The notes under the pieces: model-generated
The model's input: the letters and a program-made list of their open reading frames with translations, nothing else
The model's database searches: none
Told to the model about the DNA's origin: nothing
Part shown: positions 54,270-62,705 of the stretch, one piece after another
Position numbering within the stretch: position 1 is the first letter of the stretch
How the letters are laid out: every line of letters begins with the position of its first letter
Assembly: GCF_000802245.2 (NCBI RefSeq)
Contig: NZ_CP021080.1
Span: 1,240,001-1,304,000 of the forward strand
From: Streptomyces pluripotens
GTDB lineage: Bacteria > Actinomycetota > Actinomycetes > Streptomycetales > Streptomycetaceae
Direction of reading: 5' to 3'
DNA: 64,000 nt
Made by a program: the position numbers and the translations under genes

Positions 54270-55355
54270 CTACTGCCGCAGCGCCCACCCCCGGTCCCGC
54301 AGCGCCGTGCTCAGCACCCCCGCCGCCTTCGGCTCCACCATGAGCTGGACCAGACCGGCCTGCTGTCCCGTCGCGTGCTCGATGCGTACGTCCTCGATGT
54401 TCACCCCGGCCTGTCCCGCGTCGGCGAAGATCCGGGCCAGCTGGCCCGGCTGGTCGTCGATCAGCACCGCCACGACCTGGTAGACCCGCGGCGCGCTGCC
54501 GTGCTTGCCGGGTACCCGCACCTGGCCCGCGTTCCCGCGGCGCAGCACATCCTCGATGCCTGCGGTGCCGGCGCACCGCTCGGCCTCGTCGGAGGACTGC
54601 AGGGAGCGCAGCGCCTGCACGGTCTCGTCCAGATCCGCGGCGACGTCGGACAGCAGGTCGGCGACCGGGCCAGGGTTCGCGGACAGGATGTCGATCCACA
54701 TGCGCGGGTCGGAGGCGGCGATCCGGGTCACGTCCCGGATGCCCTGCCCGCACAACCGTACGGCTGCTTCCTCCGCGTGTTCCAGGCGCGCGGCGACCAT
54801 GCTGGACACCAGGTGGGGCATGTGGGAGACGAGAGCGACGGCCCGGTCGTGTGCGTCGGCTTCCATCACGACGGGTACGGCACGGCAGTGCGAGACCAGT
54901 TCCAGGGCGAGGTTCAGCACCTCGGTGTCGGTGTCCCGGGTCGGAGTGAGCACCCAGGGGCGGCCCTCGAAGAGGTCGGCGGTCGCGGCCAACGGACCGG
55001 ACCGCTCACGGCCGGACATGGGGTGCGTGCCGAGGTAGGCCGTGAGGTCCAGGCCGAGCGACTGAAGTGCGCGGCGCGGACCGCCCTTGACGCTGGCGAC
55101 GTCCAGGTAGCCGCGGGCCGCGCCCCGGTGCATGGCGTCGGCGAGCACCCCGGCCACGTGCGCGGGCGGCGCGGCCACGATCGCCAGGTCGACCGGGCCC
55201 TCGGGGGCCTCGTCGATGCCGGCGCCCAGTGCGGCGGCCGTACGGGCCTGCTCGGGGTCGTGGTCGGCGAGGTACACGGTGATGCCGCGTTGGGCGAGCG
55301 CCAGGCCGACGGAGGTGCCGATGAGGCCGGTTCCGATGACGAGTGCGGTTCTCAC
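54270..55355 (-). CDS. tyrA: Prephenate dehydrogenase with ACT domain
   Basis: A 361-residue protein. The NAD-binding start is ALVIGTGLIGTSVGLAL, the prephenate/catalytic part has GTHPMSGRERSGP and the His-containing SHMPHLVSS. A C-terminal ACT domain (VAVLIDDQPGQLARIFADAG, residues about 290-361) suggests feedback control by tyrosine. It makes 4-hydroxyphenylpyruvate. GTG 55355 overlaps the chorismate mutase stop, so both steps from chorismate are coupled. Confidence 0.93.
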   Translation of the reverse strand: MRTALVIGTGLIGTSVGLALAQRGITVYLADHDPEQARTAAALGAGIDEAPEGPVDLAIVAAPPAHVAGVLADAMHRGAARGYLDVASVKGGPRRALQSLGLDLTAYLGTHPMSGRERSGPLAATADLFEGRPWVLTPTRDTDTEVLNLALELVSHCRAVPVVMEADAHDRAVALVSHMPHLVSSMVAARLEHAEEAAVRLCGQGIRDVTRIAASDPRMWIDILSANPGPVADLLSDVAADLDETVQALRSLQSSDEAERCAGTAGIEDVLRRGNAGQVRVPGKHGSAPRVYQVVAVLIDDQPGQLARIFADAGQAGVNIEDVRIEHATGQQAGLVQLMVEPKAAGVLSTALRDRGWALRQ

Positions 55356-55714
55356 TGGGCGATGTCCTTGCGCAGGGTGGCCGCAGCACCGAGGTAGACA
55401 TGGGTGATGTCGGCGCGGGGTCGGTCCGACTCGATGTGCGCGAGGACCCGCACGACCCGGGGCATCGCGCCCTCGATGTCCAGTTCCTGGGCGCAGATCA
55501 GGGGTACGTCAACGATGCCGAGCTTGCGGGCGGCGGCGGCCGGGAAGTCACTGTGCAGGTCGGGGGTAGCGGTGAACCAGATGCTGATCAGATCATCGGT
55601 GGTCAGCCGGTTCCGTTCCATCATGGCGGTGAGCAGGGCCCCGACCTGTTCGTCCATGTGCCCGGCCTCGTCCTGCTCCAGTTGGACGGCCCCTCGGACC
55701 GCTCGTACCGCCAC
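55352..55714 (-). CDS. aroH: Chorismate mutase, AroH type
   Basis: A 120-residue monofunctional chorismate mutase. It has VRAVRGAVQLEQDE, LISIWFTATPDLHSDFPAAAAR and VPLICAQELDIEGAMPR with the active-site Arg and Glu. I chose GTG 55714 because GAGGAG lies 7 nt upstream; an ATG 7 codons earlier has no ribosome site. It makes prephenate for TyrA. Confidence 0.93.
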   Translation of the reverse strand: MAVRAVRGAVQLEQDEAGHMDEQVGALLTAMMERNRLTTDDLISIWFTATPDLHSDFPAAAARKLGIVDVPLICAQELDIEGAMPRVVRVLAHIESDRPRADITHVYLGAAATLRKDIAQ

Positions 55715-55863
55715 GGCGCTGCTCCTCGCTGACATGCGTGTGTGCTGTTGGTCCGTCCAGCCTAATCAGCCCGCACGGAACGGGCGCGCGACGCCCGGTC
55801 GCTGAGACGAGGGCGGACGGAAAACCGATCCGCCCGGCGCGCGGGGCCGCGTACGCTCCGGGC

Positions 55864-56628
55864 ATGCAGCAGCCCGAGGCCCCCGTGAACCCTGCGCACC
55901 TGGTACGCGACCACACGATCTACTCCTGCGTCATGGGTTCCCGGGCCTTCGGCCTGGCCACGGACAGCAGTGACACCGACCGGCGGGGGGTATTCCTCGC
56001 CCCCACAGTCCTGTTCTGGCGGTTCGAGAAACCGCCGGCACATGTGGAGGGGCCGGGCGAGGAACAGTTCTCCTGGGAGCTGGAGCGGTTCTGCGAGCTG
56101 GCCCTGCGCAGCAACCCGAACATCCTGGAGTGCCTGCACTCCCCGCTGGTGGAGCGTGTGGACGACACCGGCCGCGAACTGCTCTCCCTGCGCAGTGCCT
56201 TCCTGTCCCAGCAGGTCTACGGCACCTTCACCCGCTACGCCCTCAGCCAGCGCCGCAAGCTGGACGCTGCCATCCGTTCGACCGGCGTTCCGCGTTGGAA
56301 GCACGCGATGCATGTGCTGCGCCTCCTGGTGAGCGCCCGCGACCTGCTGCGCACCGGCGAACTGCGGATCGACGTGGGCGACCGGCGTGAGCGGTTGCTG
56401 GCGGTGAAACGGGGCGAGGTACCGTGGGCGGAGGCCGAGGCCTGGATGGTCCGACTGGCCGCCGGGGCCGAGCAGGCTCTGCGGAGCACCCCGCTGCCGC
56501 CGCAGCCGGACCACGCCCGCGTGGCCGACTTCCTGTTCCGGGTGCGGCAGGCCTCAGCCCGTCAGACGGAGCCTGACCACCAGGTCGTGCAGGGCGTCGT
56601 AGGCGCTGGGTGCATCGGGCAGGGCTGA
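55864..56628 (+). CDS. COG3541-type nucleotidyltransferase
   Basis: A 254-residue protein. The nucleotidyltransferase motif is SCVMGSRAFGLATDSSDTDRRG, where the GS and DxD carry the catalysis (motif given in pieces: MGSRAFG, SSDTDRRG). Further family segments are NPNILECLHSPLV and KHAMHVLRLL. The last 25 codons overlap the end of the convergent second nucleotidyltransferase and look unlike the family, so the original stop may have been lost. GTG 55885 is an alternative start. Function is not established. Confidence 0.8.
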   Translation: MQQPEAPVNPAHLVRDHTIYSCVMGSRAFGLATDSSDTDRRGVFLAPTVLFWRFEKPPAHVEGPGEEQFSWELERFCELALRSNPNILECLHSPLVERVDDTGRELLSLRSAFLSQQVYGTFTRYALSQRRKLDAAIRSTGVPRWKHAMHVLRLLVSARDLLRTGELRIDVGDRRERLLAVKRGEVPWAEAEAWMVRLAAGAEQALRSTPLPPQPDHARVADFLFRVRQASARQTEPDHQVVQGVVGAGCIGQG

Positions 56629-57297
56629 AGCGCCCTGCGCCTCGTCGAGCACGGCGTGCAGACGCTCCACGTCGGCCTCCACACGTACGGGGTCGATCTC
56701 GGCGGTGCCGTGTTCGCGCTCCGCCTTGGCGGCCACCAACTCGGGTAGGTACCCGGGCCCGTCCACCAGGCCGAGCAGCGTGGGCAGATGCGCCTGGACC
56801 TCACCGCTGCGCATCAGGTGGATTCCGGTGAGCAGCACCCGGAATGTGTAGAGCAGCGGCTTGAGTTCACGCGTCTTCTCGTACAGCCGCCACTGCGTCA
56901 CCGCGAATCCCCGGTAGTGGTGGGCGTGGTGGCTGGTGAGGACGCCGGGGGCCAGGGCGGCCAGCTCCCGGTGCGCGTCACCGGTGTGCACGACGAGCGG
57001 TGAGAGCAACTGCTCCAGTACGTATCCGTTGCGGCGGAGCATCAACCGGACGAACTTGCGCAGGTCGTGCGTGACGAGGTCCAGTTCCACGCCGTACCGC
57101 ACCCAGGCCCGCGACCGGGTTTCTTCCGGCTCGCGCAGCCCGACGAGGTCGGCCGCGGGCAGCAGATGGACGCCTCGCAGGTCCACGTCCGAGTCCTGCG
57201 AGGGGAAGCCGTAGAGGTGGGCTCCGGAGACGGTCGCGAACAGCAGCGGGTGGGGCTGTTGCGCGACCACAGGGGTCAGGTCGAGGTCGTCGATCAC
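56554..57297 (-). CDS. COG3541-type nucleotidyltransferase (second)
   Basis: A 247-residue relative of the previous gene: SGAHLYGFPSQDSDVDLRG holds the GS-like and DxD positions, and LVTHDLRKFVRLMLRRNGYVLEQLLSPLV matches the neighbour's NILECLHSPLV. In the first motif GS is replaced by SG-A-H, so whether it is catalytic needs checking. GTG 57297 starts 4 nt after the ADP-ribosylglycohydrolase stop, so it belongs to the NUDIX-glycohydrolase operon. It overlaps the convergent gene by 75 nt. Confidence 0.78.
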   Translation of the reverse strand: MIDDLDLTPVVAQQPHPLLFATVSGAHLYGFPSQDSDVDLRGVHLLPAADLVGLREPEETRSRAWVRYGVELDLVTHDLRKFVRLMLRRNGYVLEQLLSPLVVHTGDAHRELAALAPGVLTSHHAHHYRGFAVTQWRLYEKTRELKPLLYTFRVLLTGIHLMRSGEVQAHLPTLLGLVDGPGYLPELVAAKAEREHGTAEIDPVRVEADVERLHAVLDEAQGASALPDAPSAYDALHDLVVRLRLTG

Positions 57298-57301
57298 GGT
57301 C

Positions 57302-58324
57302 CTAAGCGTCCCAGAGCGCCCCCAGCTCCAACAGGTCGCCCCGGTGCTCGATGCGCTCGGCCCACTCGGCTGGCCAGGCGTCCGCGCCCAGCCAGGCGCC
57401 CGCGAAGGCCCCGGTGAGGCAGGCGACGGAGTCGGAGTCACCGGCCGAGCATGCGGCCCGGCGCAGGGCGGTGACGGGCTCGTCCGGAAAGAGCAGGAAG
57501 CACAGCAGCCCGGTGGCGAACGCCTCCTCGGCGATCCAGCCCTCGCCGGTGGCCAGGCACGGGTCGGCCTCCGGCGAGACGGTCCGCGCGGCCTCCTGGA
57601 GGCGGTGCAGGATCGCCAGGCACTCGTCCCAGCCGCGCGCGATGAAATGCTCGGGGCCGGGGTCCTGGGAGCGGGTCCACAGATCGCCGAGCCAGGCGTG
57701 GTGGTAGCGGGTGCGGTTCTGAAGCGCGTACGAGCGCAGGGCGTCGACCAGCCCCGCCGGATCGACGCCTTGGGCCAGCAGGTGGACGGCCCGGGCGGTG
57801 AGGTCGGAGGCGGCCAGAGCGGTGGGGTGACCGTGCGTGAGCGCGGACTGCAACTGGGCGGCCCCGGAGCGTTGTTCGTCGCTCAGTGCGGGGACGAGCC
57901 CGAGGGGGGCCACGCGCATGTTGGCACCGCACCCCTTGGAGCCGATCTGGCTGGCGTCCTGCCAGTGCAGCCCCTCCTTCACGAGGAGACTGCACGCCCG
58001 CAGGCAGGTGTTGCCCGGGGCCCGGTTGTTCTCCGGCGACCGGTACCAGTCCACGAACTCCTCGCGCAGCGGACGCTCCAGCCGCTCCGGCGCCAGGAAT
58101 CCGCGCTCCATGGCCGTCCGGAGCGCGCGTCCGAGCGCGAGGGTCATCTGCGTGTCGTCGGAGACGAACGCGCGAGCGGGCAGTTCCATCTCCCGCCACG
58201 GGCCGCACTTGGCGAGGATCGACGGCACGTCGTTGAACTCGGTCGGGAAGCCCAGGGCGTCACCGAGCGCGAGACCGAGGAGGGAACCGGTGGCAGCGCG
58301 CTTGCTCGCCGGACGCGTGGTCAT
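57302..58324 (-). CDS. ADP-ribosylglycohydrolase (DraG-like)
   Basis: A 340-residue protein of the ADP-ribosyl-glycohydrolase fold. The first metal/substrate motif is GSLLGLALGDALGFPTEF and FVSDDTQMTLALG, and the C-terminal pair is ACSAGDSDSVACLTGAFAGAWLG, with the aspartates that bind two Mg ions. It removes ADP-ribose from proteins or nucleic acids. ATG 58324 overlaps the NUDIX stop (ATGA), and it is followed by a nucleotidyltransferase. Confidence 0.88.
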   Translation of the reverse strand: MTTRPASKRAATGSLLGLALGDALGFPTEFNDVPSILAKCGPWREMELPARAFVSDDTQMTLALGRALRTAMERGFLAPERLERPLREEFVDWYRSPENNRAPGNTCLRACSLLVKEGLHWQDASQIGSKGCGANMRVAPLGLVPALSDEQRSGAAQLQSALTHGHPTALAASDLTARAVHLLAQGVDPAGLVDALRSYALQNRTRYHHAWLGDLWTRSQDPGPEHFIARGWDECLAILHRLQEAARTVSPEADPCLATGEGWIAEEAFATGLLCFLLFPDEPVTALRRAACSAGDSDSVACLTGAFAGAWLGADAWPAEWAERIEHRGDLLELGALWDA

Positions 58325-59043
58325 GCGGGGTGTCCTTTCCGAGATGGCCGGTGCAGGGGCGGGTGCAGGTTGGTGGCAGGGCCCGGGCGGTTGAGCGCGG
58401 CAGGCTTGCCCCGGCCTCCGGACAGCCGGGCGGCACCGGGTACGGGTTCGACGAAACCGGGGGTGGCGAGCACCTTGCGGCGGACGTTGGGCCGGTCCAG
58501 GGCCCTGCCCCCACACCGTCTCGTAGACCTGCTGCAGTTCATCGAGGGTGAACTCGGGCGGGCAGGAGGCGGTGGCGACACACACTGGTCCCCCGGCAGG
58601 GCGCCGATCCGCTCGCGGGCATCGGCCAGGATCCGGTCGTGGTCGAAGGCGAGCGGTCCGGCGGTCCCCCAGGGCAGCCGGCGGGTCCGGGCCGCATCGC
58701 CGCCGCCGCGCGGTTCAGGAGGGTCGGGCAGCAGCGCGGTGAAGGCGACGGACACGACCCGCATCCGGGGGTCCCGGCCCGGTTCGCTGTAGGCGCACTG
58801 CTGTTCCAGGTGCAACCCAAAGACGTCGGCGGGGCCGGTTTCCTCAGCCAGCTCGCGCCGGGCGGCCGTCTCGGCGGACTCGCGGGGCAGCAGGAAGCCA
58901 CCGGGCAGCGCCCACTGGCCGGCATACGGCTCCTGGCCGCGTTCCACGAGCAGCACGTGCAGAGTGCCGGCGCGGACGGTGAGCACAGCGAGGGCGACGG
59001 TGACCGCGAACGGCTCATGGGCATGCTTGTCGTCACCGGTCAC
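58321..59043 (-). CDS. NrtR-like NUDIX regulator, with an internal out-of-frame segment
   Basis: A 240-residue protein. The NUDIX box is GGFLLPRESAETAARRELAEETG (seen in pieces: G-x5-E, then RELAEETG). The C-terminus (ALDRPNVRRKVLATPGF) is the winged-helix part of NrtR-type repressors. Between them (about 58505-58590) the frame in use reads low-complexity PPPPARPSSPS, while the family's CPPEFTLDELQQVYETVWG is encoded in another frame. Two compensating shifts, the second at a G5 run, explain this; a sequencing error is possible. Start GTG 59043 is favoured over ATG 59052 by GGGGGGA spacing. It overlaps the glycohydrolase gene. Confidence 0.72.
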   Translation of the reverse strand: MTGDDKHAHEPFAVTVALAVLTVRAGTLHVLLVERGQEPYAGQWALPGGFLLPRESAETAARRELAEETGPADVFGLHLEQQCAYSEPGRDPRMRVVSVAFTALLPDPPEPRGGGDAARTRRLPWGTAGPLAFDHDRILADARERIGALPGDQCVSPPPPARPSSPSMNCSRSTRRCGGRALDRPNVRRKVLATPGFVEPVPGAARLSGGRGKPAALNRPGPATNLHPPLHRPSRKGHPA

Positions 59044-59057
59044 GACACCCATCCCCC

Positions 59058-59080
59058 CTTATCGTCAATAAGACCATAAG
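59058..59080. promoter_or_regulatory. Candidate NrtR-type operator
   Basis: CTTATCGTC (59058-59066) and GACCATAAG (59072-59080) form a 9-5-9 palindrome with one mismatch. It lies just before the NUDIX start and fits autoregulation. Strikingly AT-rich within this GC-rich genome. Confidence 0.6.
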
Positions 59081-59137
59081 AGGGGATGGGTGTTCCGCAC
59101 AAGATCCGGCGTCCAGCCCTCCTGGGCCGGGGCCGTC

Positions 59138-59188
59138 CAGCTCTCCCTGAACCGGGGGCCAGCGTCACCCAGCTCTCCCTGGACCGGG
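59138..59188. repeat. Short direct repeat between NUDIX gene and rluB
   Basis: CAGCTCTCCCTGAACCGGG (59138-59156) recurs with one change at 59170-59188; a weaker third copy precedes them near 59114. The role is unknown; it lies just after the rluB stop on the minus strand. Confidence 0.5.
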
Positions 59189-59190
59189 TC

Positions 59191-60261
59191 CTAGAGGTCG
59201 ACTTCCTGCATCAACATGCCGACCTCCGTGTTCGACAGGCGGCGCAGCCAGCCCGACTTCTGGTCGCCGAGCGTGATCGGGCCGAAGGCGGTGCGCACCA
59301 GCCTGTCGACGGGGAAGCCGGCCTCGGCCAGCATGCGCCGCACGATGTGCTTGCGCCCCTCGTGCAGGGTCACCTCGACCAGGTAGTTCTTGCCGGTCTG
59401 CTCCACGACCCGGAAGTGGTCCGCGCGGGCGTAGCCGTCCTCCAGCTGGATGCCGTCCTTCAGCTGCTTGCCCAGGTCACGGGGGATCGGGCCGACGATG
59501 TGCGCGAGGTAGGTCTTCTTCACGCCGTACTTCGGGTGGGTGAGGCGGTGGGCCAGCTCGCCATGGTTGGTGAGCAGGATGACGCCCTCGGTCTCGGTGT
59601 CGAGCCGACCGACGTGGAAGAGACGGGTCTCACGGTTGGTGACGTAGTCGCCGAGGCACTGACGGCCCTCCGGGTCCTCCATGGTGGAGACGACACCGGC
59701 GGGCTTGTTCAATGAGAAGAACTGGTACGACTGCGTCGCGACCGTCAGACCGTCGACCTTGACCTCGTCCTTCTCCGGGTCCACCCGGCGGCCCTGCTCG
59801 GTGACGATCTCACCGTTGATCTCGACCCGGGCCTGGTCGATCAGTTCCTCGCAGGCCCGCCTGGAGCCGTAGCCCGCGCGCGCGAGGACCTTCTGCAGCC
59901 GTTCGCCCTCCTGTTCGGCGCCCGGGAAGGTCTTGGGCAGCTTGACGTCCTTCTTGCCCGCGTACCGTTCCCGATTGCGTTCCTCCGCCCGCGCCTCGTA
60001 CTCACGCGAACGTGCCGGCGCCGTACGGCCGCGCTGACCGGGCTGCTGTGCCTTCTTCGGACCGCCCTTGGCGCCGCCACGGGCCGTGCCGCCGCGCCCG
60101 GACTTGGGACCGTCCTGGGAGGCGCCGGGGCCCACGTCGTAGCGGCGCTCCTCGGGGCGGGGCTTGCGGGGGCGGCCCTGCCCCTGCCGCTCGTCCCTGT
60201 TGTTGCCGGCGCCGCGGTGGTTGCCGCGTCCGCTGTTCCTGCCGCTGCCGCTGCTTCGCAT
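59191..60261 (-). CDS. rluB: Ribosomal large-subunit pseudouridine synthase B family
   Basis: A 356-residue protein. The first 120 residues are Gly/Arg/Lys-rich and disordered, with RNA-binding character. An S4 domain follows (RLQKVLARAGYGSRRACEELI, about residue 125), then the RsuA/RluB catalytic domain with HVGRLDTETEGVILLTNHGEL (catalytic Asp; motif quoted in part) and HEGRKHIVRRML. It makes pseudouridine in 23S rRNA. It lies downstream of scpB, the usual bacterial arrangement. Confidence 0.92.
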   Translation of the reverse strand: MRSSGSGRNSGRGNHRGAGNNRDERQGQGRPRKPRPEERRYDVGPGASQDGPKSGRGGTARGGAKGGPKKAQQPGQRGRTAPARSREYEARAEERNRERYAGKKDVKLPKTFPGAEQEGERLQKVLARAGYGSRRACEELIDQARVEINGEIVTEQGRRVDPEKDEVKVDGLTVATQSYQFFSLNKPAGVVSTMEDPEGRQCLGDYVTNRETRLFHVGRLDTETEGVILLTNHGELAHRLTHPKYGVKKTYLAHIVGPIPRDLGKQLKDGIQLEDGYARADHFRVVEQTGKNYLVEVTLHEGRKHIVRRMLAEAGFPVDRLVRTAFGPITLGDQKSGWLRRLSNTEVGMLMQEVDL

Positions 60262-60274
60262 CAAGGTTTCCGTC

Positions 60275-60925
60275 TTAGTCGTCTGCGTTCTGACCGCCGG
60301 ACGCGTCGGGCGCGTCCGGGTCGAACGACGGGACTCCCTCCTGGGTCTCGGCCTCGATCGCCTCCGCCTCGGGGAGGAAGGGCGCGAGCTCCGGAAGCTC
60401 GTCCAGACCACGCAGGCCCATCCGCTCCAGGAAGTAGTCCGTCGTCCCATACAGGATCGCACCTGTTTCGGGTTCCGTGCCCGCCTCCTCGACCAGACCG
60501 CGCTGGAGGAGGGTGCGCATCACGCCGTCGCAGTTGACTCCGCGCACCGCGGAAACCCTGCTGCGGCTGACCGGCTGACGGTAGGCGACGACCGCGAGGG
60601 TTTCCAGCGCCGCCTGGGTGAGCCGGGCCGTCCGGCCGTCCAGCACCAGCCGCTCGACGGCCGGCGCATAGGCGGCACGGGTGGAGAAGCGCCAGCCGCC
60701 TGCGACGAACCGCAGCTCGAAGCCACGGCCCTGCACGGTGTACTCGTCGGCCAGCTCGCGCAGCGCGTCCGCGATGGACCGCCTGGGCCGTTCGAGCATC
60801 CTCGCCAATTGTTCCTCGGTCGCGGGCTCGTCCACGACCATGAGCATCGCCTCCAGAGCTGGCTTCAGGGCAAGGCCGGCGGTGCCTCGTGGCTCCGCCG
60901 GGAGCTCTGCGGTCTCCTCGCTCAT
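60275..60925 (-). CDS. scpB: Segregation and condensation protein B
   Basis: A 216-residue protein of two winged helices: ALEAMLMVVDEPATEEQLA, GGWRFSTRAAYAPAVERL, and TQAALETLAVVAYRQPVSR with VRGVNCDGVMRTLLQRGLV. It forms the SMC-ScpAB condensin complex. Its ATG overlaps the scpA stop (ATGA). Confidence 0.94.
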   Translation of the reverse strand: MSEETAELPAEPRGTAGLALKPALEAMLMVVDEPATEEQLARMLERPRRSIADALRELADEYTVQGRGFELRFVAGGWRFSTRAAYAPAVERLVLDGRTARLTQAALETLAVVAYRQPVSRSRVSAVRGVNCDGVMRTLLQRGLVEEAGTEPETGAILYGTTDYFLERMGLRGLDELPELAPFLPEAEAIEAETQEGVPSFDPDAPDASGGQNADD

Positions 60926-62115
60926 GCCTTCCTCTCCTCCTTCCGCTCCGCCCCGGGGCTGGTCTTCTCCCCGGGGTCCGCGGGCCGTTCGGGCGGCCGG
61001 TCGAACTCGTCGGTGACCGTCGGCGCCGCCTCCGCGTCCCCGCCGGTCCAGCGCACGGTCAGCTCCCCGAGCGGGGTCTGCTGCTCCAGGGCGACGGCCT
61101 TCTCGCGGTACAGCTCCAGCAGGGCGAGAAACCGCGCCACGACGGTGAGGACGTCGTCGGTGTCCTCGACCAGGGTCCGGAAGCCGGCCTCACCCAGCTC
61201 CCGGAGGCGGGCGACCACGATGCCCGCCTGCTCCCGGACGCTGACCAGCGGTGCATGGATGTGGTCCACGTACACCTGCGGCTTCGGCTTGGGCTGCATC
61301 GCCTTGACCGCCAACCTGGCGAAGCCCTCGGGGCCGATACTGATGACGACCTCGGGCAGCAGCTCGGCGTGTTCGGGTTCCAGGCCGACCGTACGGGGGT
61401 GGCGGCGGGACTCCTCCGCCAAGCGCTCGCTGAAGATGTCCGCGATCTGTTTGTACGCGCGGTACTGCAGCAGGCGCGCGAACAACAGGTCCCGAGCCTC
61501 CAGCAGGGCCAGGTCGGCCTCGTCCTCCACGTCGGCGACGGGTAGTAGCCGGGCTGTTTTGAGGTCCAGCAGGGTGGCCGCCACGACCAGGAACTCGGAC
61601 GTCTGGTCCAGGTCCCAGTCCGGTCCCATGGCCCGGATGTGCGCCATGAACTCGTCGGTCACCCTGGACAGGGCCACCTCGGTGACGTCCATCTTGTGTT
61701 GGGAAATCAGCTGCAGGAGCAGGTCGAAGGGGCCCTCGAAATTGGCGAGGCGCACCTTGAAGACGCCGTCGGTGTGGTCTTCGGAGCGGGGCGACGCCCC
61801 TCCGGCCGACGGCTCGACCTGGTTCCCGGCCCGCGCCTTCGCCCCGGTCTGCGCTTCGGGGTCCTCCGCCACCTGCGGCTCTGACACGGATACGGGCGCC
61901 GGTCCGGGCTCCGACGCCACCAGCAGGGTCGAAGACGTGGGGTGCGGCCCTACGGGTGCCGACCGTTTGACGGGCCTGCCAGCCGGCGCCCCGGCGGGCG
62001 TCACCGGCGTGGTGTCGGGCTCGGCCGGTTCGGCCCGTACGGCCCCCGGGCCCCGGCCCAGCGCACGCCGGCGGACGGCGCCTGGGCCGGGAGCGGGAGC
62101 GTCGTTCGAGGTCAT
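60922..62115 (-). CDS. scpA: Segregation and condensation protein A (kleisin)
   Basis: A 397-residue kleisin. About 115 Pro/Ala-rich N-terminal residues precede the ScpA core VRLANFEGPFDLLLQLISQ, then VAATLLDLKTARLLP and the C-terminal winged helix (FLALLELYREKAVALEQ). The N-terminal extension is typical of Streptomyces. It binds SMC and ScpB for chromosome organisation. Confidence 0.93.
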   Translation of the reverse strand: MTSNDAPAPGPGAVRRRALGRGPGAVRAEPAEPDTTPVTPAGAPAGRPVKRSAPVGPHPTSSTLLVASEPGPAPVSVSEPQVAEDPEAQTGAKARAGNQVEPSAGGASPRSEDHTDGVFKVRLANFEGPFDLLLQLISQHKMDVTEVALSRVTDEFMAHIRAMGPDWDLDQTSEFLVVAATLLDLKTARLLPVADVEDEADLALLEARDLLFARLLQYRAYKQIADIFSERLAEESRRHPRTVGLEPEHAELLPEVVISIGPEGFARLAVKAMQPKPKPQVYVDHIHAPLVSVREQAGIVVARLRELGEAGFRTLVEDTDDVLTVVARFLALLELYREKAVALEQQTPLGELTVRWTGGDAEAAPTVTDEFDRPPERPADPGEKTSPGAERKEERKA

Positions 62116-62153
62116 CGCCGTCGCAGGCTACCGCTTACCGCCCGCGAGGCCGA

Positions 62154-62705
62154 CTACCGACCGCGCAGCCGCCGGACCAGGATGCTCGCGTCCCCGCGGG
62201 ACTCAAGATCGGCCAGGACCACGGCCACCGCCTCGCGGACGATGCGCCCGCGGTCCACCGCCAGTCCGTGCTCGCCACGGAGCACCAGACGGGCGTGTTC
62301 GAGGTCCATCAGCTCTTCGGCCGACACGTACACCGTGATCTTCTCGTCATGCCGCTCACGCCCGCTGGGCCGCCGGGCCGCAGCTCTTCCCCGTTTGCGC
62401 GGCTGAGCGGGGGCGGCCGAACCTTCCTGCGCCGTCTGCCGGCGCGCCGGGCGGGTGCGGGACGCACCGGCTTCGGCCGGCCCGGCCTCCGCGGCGACGT
62501 GCTCCGCGCCCTCTCCGTCACCGCCCTGGACGGGCACCGACTGCGGTGCGTCCTCGGTAGCGGCCGTCTCGTCGCTCTCCCCCGCGGGAGCCGGCACCCG
62601 GGCCTCACCGTTGGCCGCGCGGCGGGGCGTGGACGGCTGGAGTGCCATCCCCCCTGTCGTGCGGAACAGTTCGTCGGCCCCGGGCAGACTCACTCGGCGT
62701 GACAC
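62154..62705 (-). CDS. RHH-like DNA-binding protein next to parA
   Basis: A 183-residue protein. The N-terminal 115 residues are Ala/Pro/Glu-rich and disordered. The C-terminus (EKITVYVSAEELMDLEHARL, then VDRGRIVREAVAVVLADL) resembles a ribbon-helix-helix or small ParB/CopG-type DNA-binding domain. GTG 62705 starts 16 nt inside the end of the ParA gene, so they are coupled. It may be the DNA-binding partner of that ATPase; this is inference from arrangement. Confidence 0.78.
   Translation of the reverse strand: MSRRVSLPGADELFRTTGGMALQPSTPRRAANGEARVPAPAGESDETAATEDAPQSVPVQGGDGEGAEHVAAEAGPAEAGASRTRPARRQTAQEGSAAPAQPRKRGRAAARRPSGRERHDEKITVYVSAEELMDLEHARLVLRGEHGLAVDRGRIVREAVAVVLADLESRGDASILVRRLRGR

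Noticed and set aside
59191..60261. Plus-strand frames across rluB and scpB/scpA (up to 724 codons)
   Set aside because: They are antisense shadows; the minus-strand genes carry full family motifs.
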